From Limnospira fusiformis SAG 85.79 (GTDB lineage Bacteria > Cyanobacteriota > Cyanobacteriia > Cyanobacteriales > Microcoleaceae), in assembly GCF_012516315.1 (NCBI RefSeq), contig NZ_CP051185.1, positions 4,593,363 through 4,657,362 of the forward strand: a stretch of 64,000 bases of DNA. Reading direction: 5' to 3'. The notes under the pieces were generated by a model, which did not search any database, had not been told where the DNA came from, and was given only the letters and a program-made list of their open reading frames with translations. The position numbers were made by a program, and so were the translations under genes. Below are positions 10,501 to 18,508 of this stretch, in pieces. The first letter of the stretch is position 1, and every line of letters begins with the position of its first letter.

Positions 10501-11155
10501 TACCCACATCATCGATGCTTTCGATATTACCTGATATCACCATTTGTGTGAGTTTTTGGCGATCGGTTACTACCTCGGTTCCCGCCACTAGGTTAGTTAA
10601 CTTTTGACCCAGAATCATTAACGGACTGCCGATCGTTCGTTGTAAAATCTGCAATAGTACCCAGCCTAACCCTACCGACGAAAAAGTAGCCCAGGTGTCA
10701 AAATTGGTTACTGCTTTAATCGCCGTTACTTCCGCTAGTAATGACCAAATCGACAGAAATACACCAATGGGAACGCCAAAATAGGGAAGACCCACTATGA
10801 ATCGTAAAATTTGCGGCGCGTAGCTTAATCCTAGCGTCGTAATCGTTGCTTGTAGGTTAAGTCCGCTATTAAATATCGCATTGTGAACTAGCCAAATACT
10901 CGCCGCCCAAAACCAAAACGTGAACACAAACAAAATCGCGGCCATTCCTAAACTCAGCACAAATCGGAAGGGTCGGACTCGGTTAATAAATAAAACAATC
11001 GATTGACCTATCGCCTGGGAGACTCCCGCCACCAACACTATTGTTAGGGCTAGTCCTCTACCTAGGGGTAGGATATTAATTTCTACAAAAGCATCTCGGT
11101 TTAGGGACAGCGCCCCTAAGATTAGATGCCACCACTGATCAAATGCCGTTTCCAT
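7547..11155 (-). CDS. Large membrane protein with Yip1-like N-terminus and lipase-type GYSGG motif
   Basis: This 1202-aa protein starts at ATG 11155. About six hydrophobic segments lie in residues 30-305, interrupted by a soluble stretch at about 190-235. The block at about 105-175 resembles Yip1-type membrane domains. Residues about 330-560 look like an alpha/beta-hydrolase region: ITLIGYSGGGQ at about 456-465 carries the nucleophile-elbow pattern GxSxG, and PVGHNGDDG follows at about 550. The remaining 600 residues are soluble and of no family I recognise; they include GGIGGKKAE and SPVNSCCQDSS. Lipase or protease activity is not shown and the catalytic acid/His are not assigned. The gene is divergent from the transporter at 11260, with a 104-bp shared upstream region. 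It appears intact, with no frameshift visible. Membrane location is well supported; function is unknown. Confidence 0.8.
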   Translation of the reverse strand: METAFDQWWHLILGALSLNRDAFVEINILPLGRGLALTIVLVAGVSQAIGQSIVLFINRVRPFRFVLSLGMAAILFVFTFWFWAASIWLVHNAIFNSGLNLQATITTLGLSYAPQILRFIVGLPYFGVPIGVFLSIWSLLAEVTAIKAVTNFDTWATFSSVGLGWVLLQILQRTIGSPLMILGQKLTNLVAGTEVVTDRQKLTQMVISGNIESIDDVGNEVILDAATRHSPETIKRNRAIQLIALGLTGFFVFVLISSQSPGWFSRWYNALEQTLQLAIDLTTIGLIALFFSIFLTPLEALSWWAGWYGDRTLKYTGTPVKEIENPNSISRYVMYLDGINQGSHEYLPQVENMLDKVAESLPDDILIVKGIMPYSVTNKPLTSDRPLSFIWQIIESISLKNPANPIAFIINFRNVVSVAIAADPRYGPIQNQGLAQVIYNSLISFGYPLGSGKPITLIGYSGGGQMSMGAVSFLKYNINAPIEVISLAGVISGNTGAMAIQRLYHLVGEKDNVEKLGPIMFSGRWPISVLSNWNCAKRRGRIILISLGPVGHNGDDGPMGDALLPDGRTHLEQTVQIITGILCQNWEITGLDPQKFITISEYERYKQGLFNQVGYYPIQQRLNPELYHPNYTWIGRLILPSKDERETLKGVRLEIYHADPENQHRIGQVVILRWSDEQWVQNYSKLLKMDVNFSDQARLSQRQGKVHPHRLDGWENVDPLESLAGARPDDDMIVALREPVVIKDTGEGVPVVYIQREPMQISGRFYGVVRFVKNLGNDLFQVRHFNPSTGDFDGYEEIVYMPTVIPNRNGVYSFNNQGVEESPVNSGGWYIYGARNKQGRFTVQAIAPREMFRLSPQRVIHGLTPCLDYFRRDYLSNLKAEKGQMKNVLLSPHNEGEDDHMAISQWREGDRALMMHLFGGIGGKKAELASMKIYFGHFAFGVATVKRDPLTGELRFAIEYRQIYTNNTDGIISGANAWEHYGGDRQWGWLGVRPLCETLIKFSPLTEDYDFDGIKFSPLNAVIQELDIMAARYRVGDGTGTTFVSPVNSCCQDSSQALYSSLRQILAELELNPLIIKWMREHPNHEQTLRFQQLGDLLNTLEHYLTPMGKVRPDWRFNAPKLGDLTVEKPRDTLIKALSSWRTLLPRWVHDQIAMIFLQLGADLWMLRTNQVGGFDPDIEPVAPTYFRLGVPHIKPAKKNWS

Positions 11156-11259
11156 AGTGATTTATACTGCCTAGACTTAAAGCGATCGCATCATTGTGTC
11201 GTTTTTGATTGAACTCGCTATGATATCAATATTGAAATTTCTTAACTTTTGTTTACAAA

Positions 11260-12642
11260 ATGGAATTATCCCCAGTTAGCTTTGGCAATACCAAGGCATG
11301 GCTCAAGAAGCATATACTATTTGGCAATGAACCTAACCCAGAATTGGTCGCTATTCTGACCGTGTACTTTGTGCAAGGTATTCTGGGCCTCTCCCGTCTC
11401 GCCGTTAGCTTCTTCCTCAAAGATGATTTGGGTATGAGTCCCGCCGAAACCGCCGCCCTATTCGGAATAGTCTCTATTCCCTGGGTGATTAAACCCCTAT
11501 TCGGCTTTATGTCCGACGGGTTGCCAATTTTTGGATATCGCCGCCGACCCTATTTAATCCTATCCGGGTTAATGGGGACTTTCTCCTGGGTTTACCTAGC
11601 TACCTTCGTTGATCATCCCATTACCGCGACAATTGCGATCGCCCTTAATTCCCTATCCGTAGCTATCAGCGATGTGATTGTAGACTCCTTAGTTGTAGAA
11701 AGGGCGCGAAACGAGTCTATCAGCAATATCGGTTCCCTTCAATCCCTCTGTTGGGCTTCCTCAGCCCTGGGGGGGTTAATTACCGCCTACCTCAGCGGCT
11801 ATCTCCTGGAAATCTTTACCTCCGAAACAGTTTTCCTCATTACCGCTACCTTTCCCCTATTGGTGATGGTTGTCGCATGGGCGATCGCTGAAGATAAAAT
11901 TACTAACATCTCCAATTGGCAAACCGTCAAACACCAAGTCCAACAACTGCGGGCTGCCATCACCCAAAAATCCATCTGGCTACCCACTGCCTTTATCTTC
12001 TTGTGGCAAGCTACCCCCACCGCCGACTCAGCCTTTTTCTATTTCACCACCAACGAATTAGGATTTCAACCAGAGTTTTTAGGACGAGTCCGCCTAGTTA
12101 CCAGTATCGCCGCCCTCCTCGGTATTTGGTTATTTCAGCGATTCTTTAAATCTGTCCCCTTCCGTAAAATCTTCCTAGTCTCAACCCTTCTCTCCGCCGC
12201 CCTCGGTATGACCATGTTACTCCTAGTTACCCACACCAACCGCGCCCTAGGAATAGACGACCACTGGTTTAGCCTCGGAGATAGTCTCATCCTCACCGTA
12301 GCCGGAGAAATCGCCTATATGCCTGTTTTAGTCCTCGCCGCCCGCCTATGTCCCCCCGGTGTAGAAGCCACTCTTTTCGCCCTATTAATGTCCATCTCTA
12401 ACCTTTCCCGACTCCTATCCCACGAGTCTGGCGCACTTCTCACCCACTTATTAGGAGTCACCGAGACTAACTTCGATAAATTATGGTTGTTAGTCATTAT
12501 CACTAACTTAACTACCCTTTTACCATTACCCCTAATTCGCTGGCTACCATCTACCACCGCCGAAACTAACACCCATAACATCCATTCACCCAACCTAGAA
12601 TCAACCGCAGAATTAGTCCCCGAATTAGTCACCACCGATTAA
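11260..12642 (+). CDS. Folate/biopterin transporter (BT1/FBT family, MFS fold)
   Basis: The 460-aa protein has about twelve hydrophobic segments. The conserved N-terminal region reads GILGLSRLAVSFFLKDDLG, then PWVIKPLFGFMSDGLPIFGYRRRPYL, the hallmark of the folate-biopterin transporter family in cyanobacteria, plants and trypanosomatids. SDVIVDSLVVERAR is a second family block. It would move folates or pterins across the cytoplasmic membrane; the exact substrate is inferred. The C-terminus after about residue 430 is a Thr/Glu-rich soluble tail. It reads away from the large membrane protein at 11155, and the carotenoid-oxygenase gene follows after 200 bp with its own promoter. Confidence 0.9.
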   Translation: MELSPVSFGNTKAWLKKHILFGNEPNPELVAILTVYFVQGILGLSRLAVSFFLKDDLGMSPAETAALFGIVSIPWVIKPLFGFMSDGLPIFGYRRRPYLILSGLMGTFSWVYLATFVDHPITATIAIALNSLSVAISDVIVDSLVVERARNESISNIGSLQSLCWASSALGGLITAYLSGYLLEIFTSETVFLITATFPLLVMVVAWAIAEDKITNISNWQTVKHQVQQLRAAITQKSIWLPTAFIFLWQATPTADSAFFYFTTNELGFQPEFLGRVRLVTSIAALLGIWLFQRFFKSVPFRKIFLVSTLLSAALGMTMLLLVTHTNRALGIDDHWFSLGDSLILTVAGEIAYMPVLVLAARLCPPGVEATLFALLMSISNLSRLLSHESGALLTHLLGVTETNFDKLWLLVIITNLTTLLPLPLIRWLPSTTAETNTHNIHSPNLESTAELVPELVTTD

Positions 12643-12734
12643 TTAATAACTGGGAATCGGTAATCAATCCCCCTTTCCGACTCCCTCCCCCTCACCTAAT
12701 CGGCGGGATTTATGCCTGCTATTCTCAACCTATC

Positions 12735-12763
12735 TTGACCTATCACACATCTTGATATATACT
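12735..12763 (+). promoter_or_regulatory. Probable promoter of the carotenoid oxygenase gene
   Basis: TTGACC (12735-12740), a 17-bp spacer and TATACT (12758-12763) match the sigma-70 consensus well. The boxes lie about 80 bp before the start codon at 12843. Confidence 0.6.
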
Positions 12764-12842
12764 AAATATATCTACTAACTGATGTCTGATATCAATTAAC
12801 CATAATTTCTCAGTTAATCACCTTAAACCAAATCATTGAATC

Positions 12843-14321
12843 ATGCAAAATACCATATCTGAACCCTCCCAAAATCAACTATCATATAACCCCCAAGAAT
12901 GGCAAAAAGGCTATTTGTCTCAACCCAATGAATACAACTATACCATCACCAATATTGATGGAGAAATCCCCCCAGACCTGAAAGGAACCCTATTCCGTAA
13001 CGGTCCCGGTTTATTAGATATCGGTGGCTTACCCATTCATCACCCCTTTGATGGAGATGGCATGATTTCCGCTATCCGTTTTCAGGACGGACAAGCACAC
13101 TATCAAAATCGCTATGTCCGCACCCAAGGCTATATAGACGAACAACAAGCCAAAACTATTCTTTATCGCGGTGTATTTGGAACCCAAAAGCCTGGCGGTT
13201 TTCTCCACAACGCCTTTGACCTGCGGATTAAAAATATTGCCAATACTCAAGTCATTTATTGGGGTGGTAAATTACTCGCCTTATGGGAAGCAGACCTACC
13301 CTATCATCTCAACCATCAAACCTTAGAAACTATTGGGCTAGATAACCTTAACGGTATCCTCGAACCCGGAGAATCTTTCGCCGCCCACCCCCGCATTGAC
13401 CCCAGTTCTAAGTTTAATGGCGGTTCCCCAAGTTTAGTTAATTTTTCCATTAAACCAGGACTATCAACCACTATCCGTATTTATGAACTCGACAGCCATG
13501 GTAGCCTCCTACAAAAATACGCCCATACAGTCCCCGGATTTGCCTTTATCCATGATTTTGCCATCACCCCTAACTACTGTATTTTCTTCCAAAATCCTGT
13601 AAAATTTAATCCCCTTCCTTATCTGTTTGGACTCTGTGGCGCAGGACAATGTGTGCATTTTCAAACTAATCAACCTACCCGCATCATTGTTATTCCTCGT
13701 GACCCCGCACAACGACAAAATATCCGACATTTTGACGCTCAATCTGGCTTTGTTTTCCATCATGCTAATGCTTTTGAACAGGAAAATAAGATTGGCGTTG
13801 ATTCTATATGTTACCAATCTTTACCAGGGGTTGACCCACAAGCTAATTTTCGCGATACTGATTTTAATGCCTTAGAACCTGGTCAACTCTGGCGGTTTAC
13901 CCTTGACCTCACTACCGGACAGGTTCAGCGTCAATTAATAGAATCTCGCTGTTGTGAGTTTCCTACTACTCACCCTAATTCTGTCGGTCGCCCTTACCGA
14001 TATCTCTACTCCGCCGCCGCCCATAATAGCCAGGGAAATGCACCCCTTCAGGCGATTATTAAGTTTGACCTGGAAACCGGTTTGCGTCAACTTTGGACTG
14101 CTGCACCACACGGCTTTACCGGAGAACCTGTCTTTGTTCCCCGTCCTCATGCTACCTCCGAAGATGATGGCTGGTTATTGACTCTCGTTTATAATGCACA
14201 ACACCATCGCTCAGATGTCGTTATTTTGGATGCGAAAAACCTTGAAAAAAATGCGATCGCTACCTTACACCTTCAACACCATATCCCCTATGGCTTACAT
14301 GGGACCTTCGCCAACATTTAA
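12843..14321 (+). CDS. Apocarotenoid-15,15'-oxygenase (carotenoid cleavage dioxygenase)
   Basis: The 492-aa protein matches the RPE65/carotenoid-oxygenase family over its whole length. The four histidines that hold the non-haem iron are visible as FAAHPR (H182), FIHDFA (H237), FVFHHAN (H306 or H307) and GLHGTF (H486). They lie at almost the same positions as in the structurally known Synechocystis enzyme. The second-shell glutamates are also present in LWEADLP, CEFPTTH and GFTGEPV. The N-terminal LFRNGPG block is conserved. The family enzyme cleaves apocarotenals to retinal; retinal production here is inferred from this near-collinear match. No signal peptide is seen; family members associate with membranes through a hydrophobic patch. 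Confidence 0.93.
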   Translation: MQNTISEPSQNQLSYNPQEWQKGYLSQPNEYNYTITNIDGEIPPDLKGTLFRNGPGLLDIGGLPIHHPFDGDGMISAIRFQDGQAHYQNRYVRTQGYIDEQQAKTILYRGVFGTQKPGGFLHNAFDLRIKNIANTQVIYWGGKLLALWEADLPYHLNHQTLETIGLDNLNGILEPGESFAAHPRIDPSSKFNGGSPSLVNFSIKPGLSTTIRIYELDSHGSLLQKYAHTVPGFAFIHDFAITPNYCIFFQNPVKFNPLPYLFGLCGAGQCVHFQTNQPTRIIVIPRDPAQRQNIRHFDAQSGFVFHHANAFEQENKIGVDSICYQSLPGVDPQANFRDTDFNALEPGQLWRFTLDLTTGQVQRQLIESRCCEFPTTHPNSVGRPYRYLYSAAAHNSQGNAPLQAIIKFDLETGLRQLWTAAPHGFTGEPVFVPRPHATSEDDGWLLTLVYNAQHHRSDVVILDAKNLEKNAIATLHLQHHIPYGLHGTFANI

Positions 14322-14599
14322 CTGACTTAACATTGGGGCAGCTTTTTTGTATACAATCTTCTTGCCCCCTTCTGGCTCGCCTAATGTTAACTTTTGTAAA
14401 AAAAAATTAAGTTTTGTTGCAAAAAATTTTTTTTTGGGGAGGGGGGTTGCTTTTTCGCGGCACTTGCGCTACACTTTTAATATAATGGGATGGTTGCAAA
14501 ATTTTTATTTTAGGCAGTAGTTCATTATTAAACTTAATACAAATATACTATCATTAATCCTGAGCCCCTGTCAACCCCTTTAACAAAAATTGTCGGCTG

Positions 14600-15766
14600 A
14601 TGAATTTACCAAATGCTCAATCTGTCTCAGAATTTGACCGCCAGATGATGCGTAATTGTCTAAATCTGGCAAAGGAAGGGCTAGGAAAAACGGCACCAAA
14701 TCCCCTAGTAGGTTGTGTGATTGTCCGTGATGACCAAATTATCGGGGAGGGATTTCACCCCGGACCAGGACAACCCCATGCAGAAATTTTCGCCTTGCGG
14801 TCTGCGGGAGAATTAGCCAGGGGAGCGACAGTATATGTGAACCTAGAACCGTGTAACCATTACGGAAGAACTCCCCCCTGTAGCGAAGCGTTAATTAAAG
14901 CAGGAGTTGCTAAAGTAGTGGCGGGAATGGTGGATCCGAATCCTCTGGTAGGTGGACAGGGAATTGCTAAACTGCGCCAAGCCGGAATAGAAGTAATTGT
15001 GGGAGTAGAAGAATCAGCCTGTTTAAAATTAAACGAAGCATTTGTTCATCGGATTATTTATAAACAAACCTTTGGTATATTGAAATACGCCATGACCCTG
15101 GATGGGAAAATAGCCACAGATACAGGTCATAGTGCTTGGGTAACAGGTGCGATCGCTCGCCAGGAAGTCCACCGTCTACGGGTCGCCTGTGATGCGGTAA
15201 TTGTGGGGGGAAATACGGTCAGGCGAGATAATCCTCACTTAACCACCCACGGTCAAGGGGAACCCAACCCGTTGCGGGTAGTCATGAGTCGTAGTTTAGA
15301 TTTACCATCATCAGCGCGACTGTGGGACACTTCCGAGGCTGCTACCATAGTTTTTACAGAAGTTGGTTCCCGTCCCGATTTCCAAGAACACTTGCGGAAA
15401 AAGGGGGTAGAGGTGCTGGAATTTGCACCATTGACACCCGCTAAAGTTATGTCATATTTCTATGAGCGTCAATTTTTGTCCGTGCTATGGGAATGTGGGG
15501 GTCGTCTAGCCTCTGAAGCCATAACTCAGGGGTGCGTTCACAAGATTTTGGCGTTTATTGCTCCTAAAATTATTGGTGGACAGGCTGCACCCTCTCCGGT
15601 CGGTAATTTAGGCTTTAGTCAAATGACTGAAGCCTTATCCCTAGAAGCAGTAAGCCTGCGAGCGATCGGTTCAGATTACCTAATTGAGGGTTATTTGTCG
15701 AATGGCTGGTCTGGAGCCTTACCAGAGGCTTTTCAATTCCAGACTACAGGGAGTAAAGCCCTATGA
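14600..15766 (+). CDS. ribD: Bifunctional riboflavin biosynthesis deaminase/reductase RibD
   Basis: At 388 aa it has the usual two-domain length. The N-terminal deaminase (about 12-150) shows the zinc site HAE (H60, with E62 as proton shuttle), EPCNHYGRTPPC (C85 and C94) and the typical NPLVGCVIV. The C-terminal reductase (about 160-375) carries KYAMTLDGKIAT and the NADPH-binding region VIVGGNTVRRDNP. It catalyses the second and third steps of riboflavin synthesis, turning the GTP-derived pyrimidine into 5-amino-6-ribitylamino-uracil phosphate. The stop codon overlaps the next start (ATGA at 15763-15766), implying translational coupling. A TATAAT at 14481-14486 may be its -10 box, but no good -35 accompanies it. 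Confidence 0.95.
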   Translation: MNLPNAQSVSEFDRQMMRNCLNLAKEGLGKTAPNPLVGCVIVRDDQIIGEGFHPGPGQPHAEIFALRSAGELARGATVYVNLEPCNHYGRTPPCSEALIKAGVAKVVAGMVDPNPLVGGQGIAKLRQAGIEVIVGVEESACLKLNEAFVHRIIYKQTFGILKYAMTLDGKIATDTGHSAWVTGAIARQEVHRLRVACDAVIVGGNTVRRDNPHLTTHGQGEPNPLRVVMSRSLDLPSSARLWDTSEAATIVFTEVGSRPDFQEHLRKKGVEVLEFAPLTPAKVMSYFYERQFLSVLWECGGRLASEAITQGCVHKILAFIAPKIIGGQAAPSPVGNLGFSQMTEALSLEAVSLRAIGSDYLIEGYLSNGWSGALPEAFQFQTTGSKAL

Positions 15767-16359
15767 ATGAGGTGGTTATTTTAGGCTTGATGGTCAGCAG
15801 CCTCGGTGTGGAAGCCGTCCTCGCTGGAAGCTGGCTATGTCAATTGCAGGATGAACAACAACAAGAATATGAAGAGGAGGAAGAAATCTTGACTCATTAT
15901 GATTCCGATAATCCTAACACCACCACTATTGCATCATCTCAATCTCAGATATCCTCCCCTAATCATCAAGACTGGGAATATAAAATTGTTCGCGCTCAAA
16001 GAGATTTATTTCGGAACCCTAAAACCTTTGAAAAACTTTGTCAGGAAGAGGCGATCGCTGGTTGGGTAATGGTGGAAAAACTAGACGATCGCCGCATTCG
16101 CTTTCGTCGTCCTAGCAATTACCAACCATCCCAGTCAGATCAGGTAGCCTTGATTGACCCCTATCGGTCTTCCTATGGGTCTAGTTTTAACTTGATGGGT
16201 TTACTAACAGGTTTCGCCTTTTTAATCGCCATTATTCTCCCCGCTTATTTGGGATATATATTGGTATCAACCACCTTAAATACTCGGCTCCCAGAACTAC
16301 CCATAACCCCCGAAATAACTGAAGATAATGAAAGTGAAGACATCGAAATCCCCAGATAA
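15763..16359 (+). CDS. Conserved membrane protein translationally coupled to ribD
   Basis: This is a 198-aa protein whose ATG overlaps the ribD stop by four bases. Residues 3-26 are hydrophobic, followed by a very acidic stretch (EEEEE near 38). A small soluble domain at about 70-115 starts with WEYKIVRAQRDLFRNP and contains GWVMVEKLDDRRIRFRR, a pattern like small DUF4177-type domains. A second hydrophobic segment lies at about 145-172, then an acidic tail. Two membrane segments therefore bracket a cytosolic or luminal domain. No enzymatic motif is seen and there is no known riboflavin role; the overlap suggests co-expression only. Family assignment is tentative. Confidence 0.75.
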   Translation: MNEVVILGLMVSSLGVEAVLAGSWLCQLQDEQQQEYEEEEEILTHYDSDNPNTTTIASSQSQISSPNHQDWEYKIVRAQRDLFRNPKTFEKLCQEEAIAGWVMVEKLDDRRIRFRRPSNYQPSQSDQVALIDPYRSSYGSSFNLMGLLTGFAFLIAIILPAYLGYILVSTTLNTRLPELPITPEITEDNESEDIEIPR

Positions 16360-16431
16360 ATCCTATAGATACCATCAGAGTTTAGCACCCCATTAAGTTT
16401 ATACTTTCGATTTCTGAGAAAATGCGATAAT

Positions 16432-16458
16432 TGGTCTATTCTGCTGTAGGATAGACCA
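16432..16458 (+). terminator. Hairpin between the ribD operon and the methyltransferase gene
   Basis: TGGTCTAT (16432-16439) and ATAGACCA (16451-16458) form a perfect 8-bp stem with an 11-nt loop, followed by TTATTCTAT. It may terminate the ribD transcript or sit in the leader of the gene at 16483. The T-content after it is modest. Confidence 0.45.
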
Positions 16459-16482
16459 TTATTCTATAGTGTTCATCTGGTT

Positions 16483-17559
16483 ATGACTGCAACTAAAAGC
16501 CTCGAAACCCTTGGCTGTCTTGGTCAAGTTACCTTAGAAGGTGATCTGGTACGCCTTAAAGGTTGGTCTGCTTCCTGGGGAGGTGGTCTCGTCCTGGATT
16601 TTCGTATTAATATTGGTGGCTTAGATGTTCCTGAGTTTCGGGTAGAGAAAGGGTTAATTAGTCAGGATGTCCAACAGTTATTTCCTAGTTTAGATCACGC
16701 TGACCAGGCTAGATTTTTAATTTATATCCCCCTAAGTTGGATTCAACAAACAGGTTTATTCAATAGTTTGGTAAGGCTAACTCCTATATTTGCATCGGGA
16801 GAAGGTGATGTTTTATTTGGGTTCTTGGAACCTTCGCTTCCGGTTCCCGAAAAAAGCGATCAGGTTGGGGTGGGTGGTAGTTTTAAGTTGGTGGCGGCGG
16901 ACTTTTTAGGACACTTTGTTAATAAAGCCAATTTACAACCAGCAGAGGCGGTTCTTGATGCGGGTTGCGGGGTCGGTCGCATCGCTTATGGTTTGGCTTA
17001 TTATCTCAACTCTCAAGCCTCTTATCACGGGTTTGATATTGTTCCCCATTGGATTGATTGGTGTCAGCAAGTGATTAGTGCTACCCGTCCTAATTTTCAT
17101 TTTGAATGTGCGGATTTATACAGCGATCGCTATAATCCCACTGGCAAAACTCCCGCCGAAAATTTTGTGTTTCCCTACCCTAATAACCAATTTAATTTTG
17201 TGCTGTTAACTTCCGTTTTTACCCATTTATATGCAGCCGCCAGTCGGAATTATTTACAACAGATAGCGCGAGTGTTAAAGCCGGGTGGTAGGTGTTTATG
17301 CACGTTTTTTCTATTAAATGATGAAACCGAATCCTTGATTAAATCCGGTCGCAGTTCCCGGAATTTTGCCTATGCTGTCGGCGAAAGTTTTATCGATGAT
17401 CCTGATAATCCCGAAGATGCGATCGCACATTCCGAAGCATTAGTAATGGATTGGATTAAGGATTCTGGTCTATCAGTACAACGCCAAGATTATGGGATGT
17501 GGTGTCGTCGGAGTCGTTCCGCTAGTTATCAGGATATGTTGGTGTTGTGCAAAAATTAA
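16483..17559 (+). CDS. SAM-dependent methyltransferase
   Basis: The 358-aa protein has a class I methyltransferase domain at about 145-290. Motif I is VLDAGCGVGR (157-166), the acidic residue ending strand 2 is in GFDIVP (D185), and LKPGGRCLCTFF is the post-motif block. The N-terminal 140 residues form an extra domain with LKGWSASWGGGLV that I do not recognise; it may bind the substrate. The substrate is unknown. It stands alone between the ribD operon hairpin and a convergent SH3-domain gene that ends 10 bp after it. Confidence 0.85.
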   Translation: MTATKSLETLGCLGQVTLEGDLVRLKGWSASWGGGLVLDFRINIGGLDVPEFRVEKGLISQDVQQLFPSLDHADQARFLIYIPLSWIQQTGLFNSLVRLTPIFASGEGDVLFGFLEPSLPVPEKSDQVGVGGSFKLVAADFLGHFVNKANLQPAEAVLDAGCGVGRIAYGLAYYLNSQASYHGFDIVPHWIDWCQQVISATRPNFHFECADLYSDRYNPTGKTPAENFVFPYPNNQFNFVLLTSVFTHLYAAASRNYLQQIARVLKPGGRCLCTFFLLNDETESLIKSGRSSRNFAYAVGESFIDDPDNPEDAIAHSEALVMDWIKDSGLSVQRQDYGMWCRRSRSASYQDMLVLCKN

Positions 17560-17569
17560 AGCATTTACC

Positions 17570-18301
17570 TCATTCTAATCTCACCAAAAACTCATAGGTA
17601 AAACCTCGGAAATTCGAGTCAAGCTCGAAAGTATAGGTTCCCGATTCCGGAATCATTCCCGTCCATTCCGTTAGGTCATCATTAGCATTAACATCATCCC
17701 CTAAAAGTTGACCATCTGGAGTGATAATATAGGGGAAAATAGAGTTTTCCGCCGTAACTGTCAGGGTTTGACCTGCTTCAGCTTCCAAGGTATAGCTATG
17801 GCTACCACCGCCAATAATTTCACCTTGGATAATAGCTGAATTACCACCCGGTAAAAATTGAATCGGTTGGCGGACATTCGGACAACTGCTATGGGTTCGG
17901 TTTTTAGCAACCCATCCCGGAACCGGATCGCTAATTTCTAGCCAACCGTCTTGCTCATTTACTACCGAAATAAAAGTATTATTGGGTAGTTGACCAACAA
18001 TGTTACCTTCCTGAACTTGAGGCGCGCGCCGTACATTTAAAGGAGGGTCAGGGTCTTGGACAATTGCCATAGTAATCTCGCAGCCAGTTGTCGGGGGTCT
18101 CACCACAATTGGTGGCGACTCTATAACCCCAGGTGCTTGACTTGGCGCACTAGGAACCGGGGAATCAGTAACTGTTCCTTGAGGTGAGGCGGCGGGAGTT
18201 TCCTGTGAAGATCGCCACTGAATAGCGATCGCTGCTACTATAACTGCTGTCACCAGTCCGGCTACACTGGCAACTATCAATTGCTTGGGTTTGAAGGACA
18301 T
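17570..18301 (-). CDS. Membrane-anchored SH3-domain protein
   Basis: The protein is 243 aa from the ATG at 18301, which has GAGG eight bases before it; the longer frame to 18325 would need a TTG start. A single hydrophobic segment follows the N-terminus (IVASVAGLVTAVIVAAIAIQW) and acts as signal or anchor. A Pro/Ser-rich linker leads to a bacterial SH3 domain around LNVRRAPQVQEGNIVGQLP through GWLEISDPVPGWVAK. The C-terminal 90 residues look like a small beta-sandwich similar to pre-peptidase C-terminal domains (SYTLEAEAGQTLTVTAEN, YTFELDS). Such proteins act at the cell wall or periplasm; the ligand is unknown. Confidence 0.8.
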   Translation of the reverse strand: MSFKPKQLIVASVAGLVTAVIVAAIAIQWRSSQETPAASPQGTVTDSPVPSAPSQAPGVIESPPIVVRPPTTGCEITMAIVQDPDPPLNVRRAPQVQEGNIVGQLPNNTFISVVNEQDGWLEISDPVPGWVAKNRTHSSCPNVRQPIQFLPGGNSAIIQGEIIGGGSHSYTLEAEAGQTLTVTAENSIFPYIITPDGQLLGDDVNANDDLTEWTGMIPESGTYTFELDSNFRGFTYEFLVRLE

Positions 18302-18508
18302 GGGACAGACCTCGCTGGTAGACAAAAATCATCTTCAAAAATTGCAGAGTTCCCAATTCCAAATATATCAAAACTTACCCCCTCTTCCCCAATCCTTCAG
18401 GACTCTAACCTAAAACTTAACATGATAATTATCCCTAAAGTCATAGTTCAGTGTATTTTTAACATAACCATTATTTCCTGTCCCGATCGCAAATCCTGAC
18501 TCTATTCA

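Noticed and set aside
10176-10607. 143-aa plus-strand ORF in the same gene
   Set aside because: Antisense shadow of the membrane domain.
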